DNA of 64,000 bases, from assembly GCF_963678875.1 (NCBI RefSeq), contig NZ_OY787456.1, forward strand, positions 2,604,001 to 2,668,000, in the 5' to 3' direction. Positions 44,492 to 53,985 of the stretch are shown piece by piece; positions within the stretch are counted from its first letter, which is position 1; each line of letters opens with the position of its first letter. The notes under the pieces are model-generated. The model had not been told where the DNA came from, did not search any database, and worked only from the letters and a program-made list of their open reading frames with translations. The position numbers and the translations under genes are program-made. Source of the stretch: an uncultured Hyphomonas sp. Lineage in GTDB: Bacteria > Pseudomonadota > Alphaproteobacteria > Caulobacterales > Hyphomonadaceae.

Positions 44492-47149
44492 TCAGTAAGT
44501 ACCGTCGAGGTCCCCGGTGACGGCCTGCTCCTGCGGCTGCGTCGGGTCTTCCGGAACGACACCGGCATCGCGCTCCGGATCGAAGCCGGACACGCTGCCC
44601 GAGCCGCTTCCGGCGCCGCAGCTGCCGGAGATCGACAGGCAGTCGTCGCTGCTGCTGAAGACCGAAAGCCCCGGCTCCGTGCCCGGACGGAAGGCCTCAT
44701 CGATAATGACGCTGGTCCCGGGCTCCGGCAGCTCGCCTGTGCGGGCATCGATCTTCACGAGGCGCACGCCGGGCGGAATCCGGAACGGGATCGCGGCCTG
44801 GTCGGCCAGTGCCTTTTCCATGAACTCGGTAAAGATCGGCGCAGCGACCGAACCACCGGCTTCGCCTTCGCCAAGCTCGCGGTTGTCGTCGAAACCAACG
44901 CGGACGCCGACCACGAGGTCAGGCGAGAAGCCCATGAAGATGGCGTCGCGATAATCGTCCGTGGTGCCCGTCTTGCCGGCCAGCGGCTTGCCGACGCGCA
45001 GCGCCCGGCGGCCGGTGCCGCGCTCGACGACGCCTTCCAGCATGTGGGTGATCTGGTAGGCCACGATCGGGTCCAGCACCTGCTCGCCCACTTCGGCCAG
45101 CTGCGGCGGCTCCTGGCCGCTCCACTCTTCCGCCTGGCAGCCGTCGCAGGCGCGTTCGTCGTGGCGGAACAGCGTACGGCCGTGACGGTCCTGGACACGG
45201 TCCAGCAGCGTCGGCGTGATCTTCTTCCCGCCATTGACGAAGCCGGCATAGCCGCGCGCCATGTCAATCAGATAAGCGTCGCCCGCGCCGAGGGACATGG
45301 CGGCATAGGGCGGAAGGTCTTCATAGACACCCATGCGGACAGCAAGGTCGCTCACCGCTTCCATGCCAATATCCTGCGCCACCCGCGCGGTGACCTGGTT
45401 CAGCGACTTCTCAAGCGCGACCCGCAAGGTCACCATGCCGTAGGACCGGCCTTCGGTATAGTTTGACGGGCGCCAATAATCCCCGGTCGAGACATCGAAG
45501 GACACGAACGGCGCATCCAGCATCCGGGTCGCCGGCGTGTAGCCCTTTTCCAGCGCAGCCGCATAAACAAACGCCTTGAAGCTGGAGCCCGGCTGGCGCT
45601 TGGACTGGGTGACGCGATTGTAGCTCGACTTGAAGAAGGAGTAGCCTCCCTGCATGGCAAGGATCCGGCCAGTATGCGGATCGAGCGCAATCAGCGCGCC
45701 ATCAACTTCCGGCACCTGGCGCAGCGTGGCATTGCCCACCGGCACCAGCATCGGCTCGATCTCACCGACATCTATCTCATTGCCTTCCGGATCCAGCTCC
45801 GCCTCTTCCGAGCGCGGCGCCAGCGTTTCATCGGCATTGAGCACCTGGCGTTTCAGTTCTGCCAGAACGACCTGGCCGACCTGCAGCCCGGCCTTGGCGC
45901 CCTGGGGCTTGTAAGTATTGGCCCACTCGACTTCTTCGGCCGGCAGCTTGATCGTTGCGCCATCGGTCAGCAGCAGCGTCGCACCGGATGCTGACACTTT
46001 CTGCACCATGGCAGCTTCCCATGTGCCGTACCCGCCGGGCAGCTTGACCTCGTTCAGGGCGTCCTGCGCGCCATCGCCGGGATCGATCGTCGTGACGGGA
46101 CCGCGCCAGCCATGGCGGCGGTCATAGGCGATCAGGCCATTGCGAAGGGCTTGCTGGGCAGCAAGCTGCAGGCTCGTATCGATCGTGGAGCGGATCGACA
46201 GCCCGCTCTGTTCCAGCGTCTCCTCGCCATAGGATTTGATCAGGTCGCGGCGCAGCTCCTGAACGAAATAGGTCGCGGCAACGTATTCCGGTCCTTTCAG
46301 GCGGCGCGTTGTGGTGAGCGGCTTGCTCATCGCCTCATCGGCTTCGACCTGGGTAATGTAGCCATCCTGAACCATGCGCCCCAGTACATAATTCCGGCGT
46401 GCCAGGAGGCGTTTCGGGTTTGTGTACGGATTGACGGCCGAGGGGGCCTTGGCAAGCGACGCCAGGACGGCGGCTTCGGACAGGTCCAGTTCCGGCAGGG
46501 ATTTATTGAAATAGTTCAGCGCAGCCGACCCGACGCCATAGGACCGGCCGCCGAGATAGATCTCGTTCAGGTATAGTTCGAGGATCTGCCCCTTAGAGAA
46601 TTCCTTTTCCATGCGCTGGGCGACGATGGCTTCCTTCGCCTTGCGGGTCAGGTTCTGGTCCCGCGTCAGCAGCATGTTCTTGGCCACCTGCTGGGTGATC
46701 GTCGAGCCGCCCTGAAGGCCGCCCTTGCCGGTGATCTTGTTCTTCACCGAATTGATCCCGCCCCGCAGGATACCGACATAGTCGAGGCCGTTGTGCTGGA
46801 AATAATTCTTGTCCTCAGCCGCGACGAATGCGTCGACCACATGCGTGGGGATCGACTCGTACGGCACGAAAACCCGGTGCTGGTCGGCAAATTCCGCAAT
46901 CAGCGTCCCATCGCCTGCATGGACCCGGGAGGTGATGGGCGGCTCATACTGCTTGAGTTTGGCAATCGACGGCACAGTGCGGCCGAGCGCGGCGAAATAC
47001 AGCCAGAGCGCTATGATGCCGATAATCGCCAGGATGAAGCCAAGCACGAAAAGCCGGCGCATCCAGACCCACATCCAGCGTGGTCCAGGCAGGTAAAACC
47101 CATTGATTCCGAAGCGGTTTTCGACGCTTTCGTATCTGCCGTCACTCAT
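44492..47149 (-). CDS. mrcA: Penicillin-binding protein 1A (bifunctional class A PBP)
   Basis: An 885-residue peptidoglycan synthase. It has a short cytoplasmic head, one transmembrane helix (about 33-52), and a GT51 glycosyltransferase domain with AAEDKNYFQHNGLD, GGSTITQQVAKN, RKAKEAIVAQRMEKEFSK and ILELYLNEIYLGGRSYGV. The transpeptidase domain has GSSFK near 520 (catalytic Ser), SLN shortly after and KTGTTDD near 725. An OB-like insertion (about 330-470) is typical of PBP1A. The C-terminal tail is Gly/Ser-rich and low-complexity. It lies directly upstream of prfB on the same strand. Confidence 0.96.
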   Translation of the reverse strand: MSDGRYESVENRFGINGFYLPGPRWMWVWMRRLFVLGFILAIIGIIALWLYFAALGRTVPSIAKLKQYEPPITSRVHAGDGTLIAEFADQHRVFVPYESIPTHVVDAFVAAEDKNYFQHNGLDYVGILRGGINSVKNKITGKGGLQGGSTITQQVAKNMLLTRDQNLTRKAKEAIVAQRMEKEFSKGQILELYLNEIYLGGRSYGVGSAALNYFNKSLPELDLSEAAVLASLAKAPSAVNPYTNPKRLLARRNYVLGRMVQDGYITQVEADEAMSKPLTTTRRLKGPEYVAATYFVQELRRDLIKSYGEETLEQSGLSIRSTIDTSLQLAAQQALRNGLIAYDRRHGWRGPVTTIDPGDGAQDALNEVKLPGGYGTWEAAMVQKVSASGATLLLTDGATIKLPAEEVEWANTYKPQGAKAGLQVGQVVLAELKRQVLNADETLAPRSEEAELDPEGNEIDVGEIEPMLVPVGNATLRQVPEVDGALIALDPHTGRILAMQGGYSFFKSSYNRVTQSKRQPGSSFKAFVYAAALEKGYTPATRMLDAPFVSFDVSTGDYWRPSNYTEGRSYGMVTLRVALEKSLNQVTARVAQDIGMEAVSDLAVRMGVYEDLPPYAAMSLGAGDAYLIDMARGYAGFVNGGKKITPTLLDRVQDRHGRTLFRHDERACDGCQAEEWSGQEPPQLAEVGEQVLDPIVAYQITHMLEGVVERGTGRRALRVGKPLAGKTGTTDDYRDAIFMGFSPDLVVGVRVGFDDNRELGEGEAGGSVAAPIFTEFMEKALADQAAIPFRIPPGVRLVKIDARTGELPEPGTSVIIDEAFRPGTEPGLSVFSSSDDCLSISGSCGAGSGSGSVSGFDPERDAGVVPEDPTQPQEQAVTGDLDGTY

Positions 47150-47236
47150 GAGTTCTTTCCCTGCCGTCTGCAGACGGAATCGCAGCCTTTTCAGGCGATA
47201 GTAAGGCGCGCCGCTGGCGCGTTAAAGGGGCGGGTG

Positions 47237-49174
47237 TCAGATGTCCTGACGGTCCACTTCGCCATCCGTCAGCGAGACATCCGGCAAGGCCTTGCGCTCC
47301 GGCTCAGGATCGCTGAGCCCGTTTTCCAGCCGGTCGACCAGCGCGCTCTTTTCCTCGGCGGGCGGCCGGTTGTCGAGCGCGGCCTGCCAGGCCTCTGCTG
47401 CCGCGTCCTTGTCATCAAGGTACCAGTAGATGTCGCCCAGATGGGACTCGATCTCCCAGTGCTTGTGTGGCGCCAGCTCTTCGCGGGCCACCTCGATCAG
47501 GCGCTTGGCTTCGCTGAGATGGCCCAGCTTGAAATAGGCCCAGCCAAGGGAGTCTGCGATATACGGATCGCGCTCTGCCATGGCCCGTGCCCGGCTCAGC
47601 ACCTTGAAGCCCTCTTCCAGCTTGTCCGTCCGCTCGATCAGGAAATAGCCGAGCGTGTTCAGCATGTAGGGATCGTTCGGGCGGGACAACCGCTCTGTCC
47701 GCAGGATGGCGAGCGCTTCATTGATCTGGCCATTCCGGCCGAGCGCGTCGGCCAGCACGATGCGGCGATCATGCGTGTCATCCAGTTCGCGCGCCTGTTC
47801 GGCATGTTCGACCGCCTGCTCGGTGTCACCGAACTGGTTGAAGATACCGGTCGCGAGCCCATGCGCCGCCGCCTTCTCTGCCGGGTTTTCCGACATGGCG
47901 ATGACCTCCCGGATCAGGTCCCGCGAGGCCATTTCGTCATTCATCCGCGAGTGCAGCTGAAGCGCGCCATAGAGCGTCGAGAGCCGGTTATCGTCGTCGG
48001 TGAGACTGAGCGCCCGGTCAATCGCTGCGCGGGCGGCATCCTCCTGGCCGGTCATCAGCTTTGCCTGCGCCGCCGCGATCTGCAGGGACGATGTCGCCTC
48101 CGGCGCCGTGTTGGCGACATGAGCCACGCCATCATAGAGCGCGCTGGCATACATCTCGTCGATAATGCCGGACCGCAGGGATTCATTCTCCGGAGACACC
48201 AGCAGCGCCACCTGATCGAAGGCGGACCGCTGGTCGTCGAAGCCATCGACGCGGCCGCCCATCATGATGCGGCGGATGATGCGCTGCTCCTGAAGCGCGC
48301 GGGAAACATCCGAGAGTGACTGGCTGAACGCCTCAGCCACGGACTGGGGCTGGTTGCGCAAATTCTTGCCGGTTTCCAGGCTGTCCATCGCGGCCGCGTA
48401 GCTGATCGCCTCTTCCGGTTCCGCGTCGGCCAGCTTCTGGTATGCGGCCTTGGCTTCATCGATGCGGCCCAGCCGCTGAAGCAGCAGGGCGTGACGGGAA
48501 ATGACCGTCCGGATGTGGCTGTAGAGGAGTCCCTTCGGGTCGAACTCATGCTCGGGCGCTTCGATCTTCGACGGCGTCATCGACTCATATACGGCAAGCG
48601 CCTGTTCCGGCCGGCCGAGCGCGTCCAGCATCGCGGCCAGGGAGAGATCGCCCGTCAGGCCCGGCATGCCGCTGGCGGCGCCGCGGTGACGGTTGATCGC
48701 CTCGTCCGCCTTGCCGTCCATGGCGAGCAGCCAGGCGTCGAGATAGATGTAGAAGCTGGTCTCGCCGGTCTCCCCCGAGCGCGCGCCGGCGTCAGCGAGT
48801 GTCTGGCGAGCCTCTTCGATCCGCCCGGCCGCCGCTTCGTCCAGCGCGATGAAGGCGTCGAACAAGGGGCTCGCGTCCCGGTCTTCCATGTCGAGGTTGC
48901 GCGTCAGGGTCAGGAAGGCGGCCATGTCGCCGGCCTTCACCGCATCGGACGGCACGGCATAGGCGTCCGGCCCCACCGGCTTGCCCCGGGGATCCAGCAC
49001 CGAAGTGGCCCGCGCCGCATCGGACAGCACGGAATAGGTTTCGGCGATTTCGATGTCTTCCGGCTGGGTCTCAACCAATGCCGCTGCCGGAGCGGCGGCG
49101 CATGCCCCCAGCGAAAGGGACAGGGAAAGCGACAAGACAAGCGCGCTTGCCGCGACAGAATTCTTGAAGCGCAT
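47237..49174 (-). CDS. TPR-repeat lipoprotein
   Basis: About 645 residues from ATG 49174, which follows GGAGAGTCC. The signal peptide contains an LSLSLSLSLG repeat and a lipobox LGAC, so it should be a lipoprotein. The remainder is helical, with many tetratricopeptide-like repeats: GRPEQALAVYESM, GRIDEAKAAYQKLADAEPEEAI, GQINEALAILRTERLSRPNDPYMLNTLGYFLIE, LEEGFKVLSRARAMAERDPYIADSLGWAYFKLGHLSEAKRLIEVAREEL, and KDAAAEAWQAALDN. The last repeats are canonical. Such proteins scaffold envelope complexes; the partner is unknown. It is 87 bases upstream of mrcA on the same strand, so a cell-wall role is possible. Confidence 0.85.
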   Translation of the reverse strand: MRFKNSVAASALVLSLSLSLSLGACAAAPAAALVETQPEDIEIAETYSVLSDAARATSVLDPRGKPVGPDAYAVPSDAVKAGDMAAFLTLTRNLDMEDRDASPLFDAFIALDEAAAGRIEEARQTLADAGARSGETGETSFYIYLDAWLLAMDGKADEAINRHRGAASGMPGLTGDLSLAAMLDALGRPEQALAVYESMTPSKIEAPEHEFDPKGLLYSHIRTVISRHALLLQRLGRIDEAKAAYQKLADAEPEEAISYAAAMDSLETGKNLRNQPQSVAEAFSQSLSDVSRALQEQRIIRRIMMGGRVDGFDDQRSAFDQVALLVSPENESLRSGIIDEMYASALYDGVAHVANTAPEATSSLQIAAAQAKLMTGQEDAARAAIDRALSLTDDDNRLSTLYGALQLHSRMNDEMASRDLIREVIAMSENPAEKAAAHGLATGIFNQFGDTEQAVEHAEQARELDDTHDRRIVLADALGRNGQINEALAILRTERLSRPNDPYMLNTLGYFLIERTDKLEEGFKVLSRARAMAERDPYIADSLGWAYFKLGHLSEAKRLIEVAREELAPHKHWEIESHLGDIYWYLDDKDAAAEAWQAALDNRPPAEEKSALVDRLENGLSDPEPERKALPDVSLTDGEVDRQDI

Positions 49175-49364
49175 GGACTCTCCGGTCTCCGGCCTGACTG
49201 TTACAGCAAGTGAAGCAGCCCCGTACGGCAAGAGCAAGGCAGCCACATGTTGAATAAGACAGGTTTGCTGCCTTGTTCATAAACAGGGGCTTAATCCGCC
49301 GCGATTGCCGCGTCCCTGCCCGGAACAAACAGGATGGCGCAGGCGCCTGTGGCCAGAAGCAGAA

Positions 49365-49392
49365 CAGCCCGCTCCTTGTCAGGAACGGGCTG
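49365..49392 (-). terminator. Hairpin downstream of the ETF-QO gene
   Basis: CAGCCCG (49365-49371) and CGGGCTG (49386-49392) with TCCT/AGGA inside. It is 43 bases past the stop of the gene ending at 49435. Only a weak T-rich tail is present. Confidence 0.55.
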
Positions 49393-49434
49393 CACCATGA
49401 CCGCGGGTAACGGTCCAATCACAAGTTTGGCAGT

Positions 49435-51117
49435 TTACATGTTCGGATAGGCCGGACCGCCGCCGCCTTCGGGAACCGTCCAGTTGATGTTCTGGTTCGG
49501 ATCCTTGATATCGCAGGTCTTGCAGTGGATGCAGTTCTGCGAGTTGATCTGGAACTTCAACTCGCCGCCTTCCTCGACCCACTCATACACCCCTGCCGGG
49601 CAATAGCGTGCGGACGGTCCGTCATACACGTCATGCTCAGACGATTTCTGAAGGACCATGTCGGCCACTTTCAGGTGCACCGGCTGGTCTTCGCCATGAT
49701 AGGTGTTGGTGAAGGACACGTTGGTCAGCTTGTCGAAGCTGATCACGCCATCCGGCTTCGGATAGTCGATCGGCTTGAACTTGCTGGCTGGCTTCAGCGA
49801 TTCTGCATCTGTCTTCGTGTGATGCAGCGTCGGCAGGAATCCGAACCCGACCAGCGTACGCATCCACATATCCGGAACGCCAATCGCGGCGCCGAGCAGC
49901 GTGCCGAACTTCGACATCAGCGGCTTCATGTTGCGGACGGGCGAAAGGTCCTTCCAGACCCAGCTGTCGCGGACGGACTGGCTGTAGGCCTCGAGCACAT
50001 CGCTCTGGCGGCCGTCCTTGATGGCTGCGAAGGCCGCCTCGGCGCCAAGCATGCCGGTCTTCATGGCATTGTGCGTGCCCTTGATCCGCGGAAGGTTCAC
50101 GAAACCGGCGGAACAGCCGATCAGGGCACCGCCCGGGAACGCCAGTTCAGGAATGGACTGGATGCCGCCGGACGTGATGGCCCGCGCGCCATAGGCCACA
50201 CGGCTGCCGCCCTTCAGGTACTGCACAACGTCAGGATGGTGCTTGTACCGCTGGAACTCCTGATACGGGGCCAGATACGGGTTCTTGTAGTTCAGGTGCA
50301 CAACATAGCCGACCGAGATGAACGGTTCGCCATTGTCGCGGAAATGGTAGAGGAAGCCGCCGCCATCGCCGCTCTTGCCCATCACGGGCCAGCCGAACGT
50401 GTGCTGAACCAGACCCTCGGTGAAATTCTCTTCCGGCACGGACCAGACTTCTTTCAGGCCGATGCCGAACTTCTGCGGATCGCAATTGTCGCGCAGGCCG
50501 AATTTCGCTGTCAGCTCCTTGGTGAGCGACCCGCGCGCGCCTTCGGCGAAGAAGACGTATTTGCCCAGCAGCTCCATGCCCGGCTCATAGTCCGGCTTGT
50601 GAGAGCCATCTTCGGCGATGCCCATGACCCCGGCCACGATGCCTTTGACTTCGCCGTTCTCGCCATAGACGACTTCGGAAGCAGCAAAGCCAGGGAAGAC
50701 TTCCACACCGAGGTTTTCGGCTTCAGCGCCCAGCCAGCGGCAAACATTCGCCAGCGAGCCGATGAAGCAGCCATGATTGCTCATCAGCGGCGGGAACGGC
50801 GCCCAGCCGACTTCCGCCGAGCCGTTTTCGCCGAGCAGCTTGTACTTATCGACCTTCACTTCGGTCTTCAGCGGGCGATCGTCACGCGTGCGCCAGTCGG
50901 GCAGCAGCTCGTCGAGCGCCTTCGGATCCAGCACAACACCCGACAGGATGTGCGCACCGATCTCGCCGCCCTTTTCAAGGACCACGACCGACAGGTCTTC
51001 ACCTGCTTCATTGGCCAGTTGTTTGAACCGGATCGCCGCTGCCAGACCCGCTGGGCCGCCGCCCACGATCACCAGGTCGAATTCCATCGATTCCCGTTCT
51101 ATAGCGTCGTCCGCCAT
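49435..51117 (-). CDS. Electron transfer flavoprotein-ubiquinone oxidoreductase
   Basis: ETF-QO, 560 residues. It passes electrons from ETF (fatty-acid and amino-acid dehydrogenases) to ubiquinone at the inner membrane. The FAD motif DLVIVGGGPAGLAAAIR is at 14-30, LEKGGEIGAHILSG follows, and the quinone/membrane-associated region lies mid-protein. The C-terminal [4Fe-4S] ligands are C506 (CPAGVYEW) and C529, C532 and C535 (CIHCKTC). The etfAB genes are not in the window. It fits the acyl-CoA-related genes near the left end. Confidence 0.96.
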   Translation of the reverse strand: MADDAIERESMEFDLVIVGGGPAGLAAAIRFKQLANEAGEDLSVVVLEKGGEIGAHILSGVVLDPKALDELLPDWRTRDDRPLKTEVKVDKYKLLGENGSAEVGWAPFPPLMSNHGCFIGSLANVCRWLGAEAENLGVEVFPGFAASEVVYGENGEVKGIVAGVMGIAEDGSHKPDYEPGMELLGKYVFFAEGARGSLTKELTAKFGLRDNCDPQKFGIGLKEVWSVPEENFTEGLVQHTFGWPVMGKSGDGGGFLYHFRDNGEPFISVGYVVHLNYKNPYLAPYQEFQRYKHHPDVVQYLKGGSRVAYGARAITSGGIQSIPELAFPGGALIGCSAGFVNLPRIKGTHNAMKTGMLGAEAAFAAIKDGRQSDVLEAYSQSVRDSWVWKDLSPVRNMKPLMSKFGTLLGAAIGVPDMWMRTLVGFGFLPTLHHTKTDAESLKPASKFKPIDYPKPDGVISFDKLTNVSFTNTYHGEDQPVHLKVADMVLQKSSEHDVYDGPSARYCPAGVYEWVEEGGELKFQINSQNCIHCKTCDIKDPNQNINWTVPEGGGGPAYPNM

Positions 51118-51210
51118 TGGTTTCTCCTCGCTTCGGCCTTAGAGTTGCCGCCCATATCTGCAATTAGTTAAGCACTTACAATGTCTGCCGCGAAGGTCCA
51201 GAGCTTCTGA

Positions 51211-51996
51211 ATGCCCGCCCCTGCGTCAATCACTGCCATAGATGCCCTCACCGACTGGTGGGAGGAAATGGGCGTGGACGTCGATCACGCCCGGGTCGAT
51301 GCCTTCCTGAAGGCCGCAGACTCTGCAGATTCTGCTGCACCGCAGCAAACCGCAACCGTCCGCCCGCGCCGGCGGAAACCGACAAACTGGGTCGAGGAAG
51401 CCCGTTCACAGGCCGCAGGGTGCGACACTCTGGACGCCCTGAAGGCTGCAATCGAATCGTTTGAAGGCAGCCCGCTGAAGGCCGCCGCGCATTCCACCGT
51501 GGTGTATGACGGCACGCCGGAGGCCAGCCTGATGGTGATTGGCGAAGGCCCCGGCGCCGAGGAGGACCGGCGCGGCCTGCCCTTCGTCGGCAAGGCGGGG
51601 CAGCTGCTGGACCGGATGCTCACCGCCATCGAACGCTCGCGCGAGGCGAACGCCTTCATCACCAACGTCAATTACTGGCGCCCGCCCGGCAACCGGAACC
51701 CAGACCAGGAAGAACTGGACGTCTGCCGCCCCTTCGTCGACCGGATGATCGAGCTGACGAAGCCGAAGCTGATCGTTGCTGCCGGCGGTGTCCCGGCCAA
51801 GGCGCTGCTGGACACACAGGACGGCATCATGCGCCTGCGCGGCTCGGAACACGTCTTCACCACGGCAGGCGGCTATTCCGTACCGCTGATCCCGCTGCTG
51901 CACCCGGCCTATTTGCTGCGCCGCCCGCAGGAAAAATCCCGCGCCTGGCGGGATTTGCTGCTGGTGGAGAAGCGGCTCGGCGAGCTTGGCGGCTGA
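51211..51996 (+). CDS. Uracil-DNA glycosylase superfamily protein (family 4-like)
   Basis: A 261-residue protein with family 4 UDG motifs: motif 1 GEGPGAEEDRRGLPFVGKAGQLLD (about 111-134), the ITNVNYWRPPGNR block (150-162), and motif 2 HPAYLLRRP with H231. Family 4 enzymes usually carry a [4Fe-4S] cluster. Here the candidate ligand positions read C71, S87 (FEGSPLK), W156 and C172, so at least two ligands are missing and the cluster is probably absent. It would excise uracil from DNA. It is translationally coupled (TGATG) to a glycosyltransferase gene. Confidence 0.85.
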   Translation: MPAPASITAIDALTDWWEEMGVDVDHARVDAFLKAADSADSAAPQQTATVRPRRRKPTNWVEEARSQAAGCDTLDALKAAIESFEGSPLKAAAHSTVVYDGTPEASLMVIGEGPGAEEDRRGLPFVGKAGQLLDRMLTAIERSREANAFITNVNYWRPPGNRNPDQEELDVCRPFVDRMIELTKPKLIVAAGGVPAKALLDTQDGIMRLRGSEHVFTTAGGYSVPLIPLLHPAYLLRRPQEKSRAWRDLLLVEKRLGELGG

Positions 51997-52679
51997 TGCC
52001 AGCCCCGCTTTCTGTCATTATTCCAACGCTGAACGCCGAGGCGGAGCTGCCGCTTTGCCTGGAGAGCCTGATGCCGGGGCTCGAGGCCGGGCTGATCCGG
52101 GAGGTCATCGTGGCCGATGGCGGGTCTGAGGATGGGACGGCGAAGATTGCCGGGGCGATGGGAGCGGAACTGGTGACCGGCGCGCGCGGTCGGGGGGCGC
52201 AGCTGGCCGCAGGCGCCGCCGCCGCGCGGGGTGACTGGCTCATGTTCCTGCATGCCGATACCGCGCTTTCCCGTGACTGGGCTGAGCGCACATCGGATCA
52301 TGTCATGACGAAACCGGACTATGCCGCGTTCTTCGAGCTGCGATACCGCTCCGATGCACGCGCTGCCCGGACTTTGGAAAAACGCGCGAACCGGCGCGCC
52401 CGGATGCTGGGCCTGCCCTATGGCGATCAGGGCCTGCTGATCAGCCGAAAGCTCTATGACGAGGTCGGCGGGTATCTGGACGTACCGCTGATGGAGGACG
52501 TGATGATCGTCCGCGCCATCGGCAAGCAGCGCCTGACCGAGCTGAACGCGGAAGCACGCACCTCGGCCGAAAAGTATGAGCGAGACGGCTGGCGCAAGCG
52601 ATCCTGGCGTAACGCCTTCCTGCTGATCCGCTTCCTGCTGGGCGCCAAGCCGGAAGATTTGGCAAAGCGCTACACCTAG
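51996..52679 (+). CDS. Family 2 glycosyltransferase (TIGR04283-like)
   Basis: A 227-residue GT-A glycosyltransferase: LSVIIPTLNAEAELPLCLESL at the N-terminus, EVIVADGGSEDGT, GRGAQLAAGAAAARGDWLMFLHADT (the nucleotide/metal DxD-like HAD), and GDQGLLISRKLYDEVGGY. The pattern fits TIGR04283, which often pairs with TIGR04282 in predicted arsenosugar or other glycoside biosynthesis. The TIGR04282-type partner is 630 bases downstream, separated by a lipoprotein gene on the opposite strand. Its ATG overlaps the UDG stop, and its TAG overlaps the convergent stop as CTAG. Confidence 0.85.
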   Translation: MPAPLSVIIPTLNAEAELPLCLESLMPGLEAGLIREVIVADGGSEDGTAKIAGAMGAELVTGARGRGAQLAAGAAAARGDWLMFLHADTALSRDWAERTSDHVMTKPDYAAFFELRYRSDARAARTLEKRANRRARMLGLPYGDQGLLISRKLYDEVGGYLDVPLMEDVMIVRAIGKQRLTELNAEARTSAEKYERDGWRKRSWRNAFLLIRFLLGAKPEDLAKRYT

Positions 52680-53230
52680 TCGTCGCCGTCCCACCAGACA
52701 GGATCGTCGAAATAGGCTTTGTGCGCGGCGCGCAGGTAATCCGAAATCGAGCTCTCTGTGGGGAGGCTACAAGTGTAGGAGTCGAGCTGTTCGATGCCGA
52801 ACGCCTCGCGCTCTTCCTCGCTGACATCGCCGCACCAGGGCAATTCGACATCGAATGCCTTCAGGCCGTTCTTGTCGAATTCCGGCGCGCGCCGGGTGAC
52901 TCCGACGATGTAGGTCGTCTCATCGTCTTCCACCATCCTGATCTCGGTCATCCAGACCGGGCCCATGGCCGTATCCATCAGCGGGATGAAACGGATGCCC
53001 ATCGGATCCTCGTCCTCATCCTCGCCGGGTGGCGGCATCATGAGATAGCCCTTGTTGCCACGGTTCGGCAGAGTGCGGGCACAGTCATCCGCATCGCTGC
53101 AGATGAGGACCGGCGAGGCCTCGTCGAGGCGGACCGCTTCGCCTTCGGGGATGAACGGCGTTTCGCTCATGAAACAGGCGGACAGGAAACCCGCTGCCGC
53201 AATAGCCAATGCGATTTTCAGGCGTTGCAT
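52676..53230 (-). CDS. Hypothetical lipoprotein
   Basis: A 184-residue protein from ATG 53230 behind GGAGG. The signal peptide is LKIALAIAAAGFLSAC with lipobox LSAC. The mature part is acidic (EDEDEDP, YFDDPVWWDGDD), with paired cysteines (CSDADDC, and WCGDV...YTC), suggesting disulfides. It is probably anchored in the periplasm; no family recognised. It sits between the two glycosyltransferase-family genes in the opposite direction and overlaps the first by four bases at a shared CTAG. Confidence 0.75.
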   Translation of the reverse strand: MQRLKIALAIAAAGFLSACFMSETPFIPEGEAVRLDEASPVLICSDADDCARTLPNRGNKGYLMMPPPGEDEDEDPMGIRFIPLMDTAMGPVWMTEIRMVEDDETTYIVGVTRRAPEFDKNGLKAFDVELPWCGDVSEEEREAFGIEQLDSYTCSLPTESSISDYLRAAHKAYFDDPVWWDGDD

Positions 53231-53306
53231 CAAAAGGCCTCCTTTTTTGGCCCGGATTTGCCGCAGCCATCTTTCGCCCGGCACCAGACAAAAGTAAGGC
53301 ATTGGC

Positions 53307-53912
53307 ATGGGACGTCCAACTCTTCTCGTTTTCGCAAAGCCCCCGCGCATGGGCCTGTCCAAGACAAGACTCGCCAAAGGCATGGGCCCGGCGGCCGCCC
53401 GGCGCATCGCCGGCTTCACGCAGGCCCGCACCTTCAGGGCGGCCACACAGTCCGGTTGTGACACGATCATCTATGCCGCGCCGGACAGTGCCCTGCGGGC
53501 TGTCACCACGACGGGATGGCCCGCCCACCTGCAACGCCGCAGCCAGGGCGCCGGCACGCTCACAGAACGGCTGGAAAAAGGCTTCAACGAAGCCCCGCCC
53601 GGCCCGATCCTGTTCATCGGCACCGACGCGCCGGACGTGTCACCCGCGCTGCTGCGCCAGGCCGTACGCCTGCTCGCCCGGCACGATGCCGTGTTCGGCC
53701 CGGCCGAGGATGGCGGCTTCTGGCTGTTCGGCATCAACAAGGGCCCGCGCACGCATTCGCCATTCCGGAATGTGCGCTGGTCCGGCCCGCATGCGATGCA
53801 GGATGTGTGGGGCAACCTGCCCGGCCATGCCAGTATCGGCCTGCTGCCCATGCTGATGGATATCGACCAGCTGAGCGACTGGCGCGCCTGGAGCCGCCGA
53901 GATCACGCTTGA
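53307..53912 (+). CDS. TIGR04282/DUF2064-type nucleotidyl- or glycosyltransferase-like protein
   Basis: A 201-residue protein. TLLVFAKPPRMGLSKTRLAKGMG is the N-terminal nucleotide-binding motif, followed by GPILFIGTDAPDVSPALLRQAVRLLARHDAVFGPAEDGGFWLFGI, the hallmark block of DUF2064/TIGR04282. It is likely the partner of the TIGR04283-like enzyme upstream. The proposed link to arsenosugars comes from family context; no arsenic genes are visible here. Divergent from the lipoprotein gene. Confidence 0.85.
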   Translation: MGRPTLLVFAKPPRMGLSKTRLAKGMGPAAARRIAGFTQARTFRAATQSGCDTIIYAAPDSALRAVTTTGWPAHLQRRSQGAGTLTERLEKGFNEAPPGPILFIGTDAPDVSPALLRQAVRLLARHDAVFGPAEDGGFWLFGINKGPRTHSPFRNVRWSGPHAMQDVWGNLPGHASIGLLPMLMDIDQLSDWRAWSRRDHA

Positions 53913-53985
53913 CCTTCAGAAGAAAGTCGCGTCACTGAAAACGGACGGGCGACAGAGCCGAATTTCATCCAAATCAAGGATTTAC

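Noticed and set aside
46793..48319. Plus-strand frame spanning the start of mrcA and the TPR gene
   Set aside because: It crosses an intergenic region and is antisense to two convincing genes.
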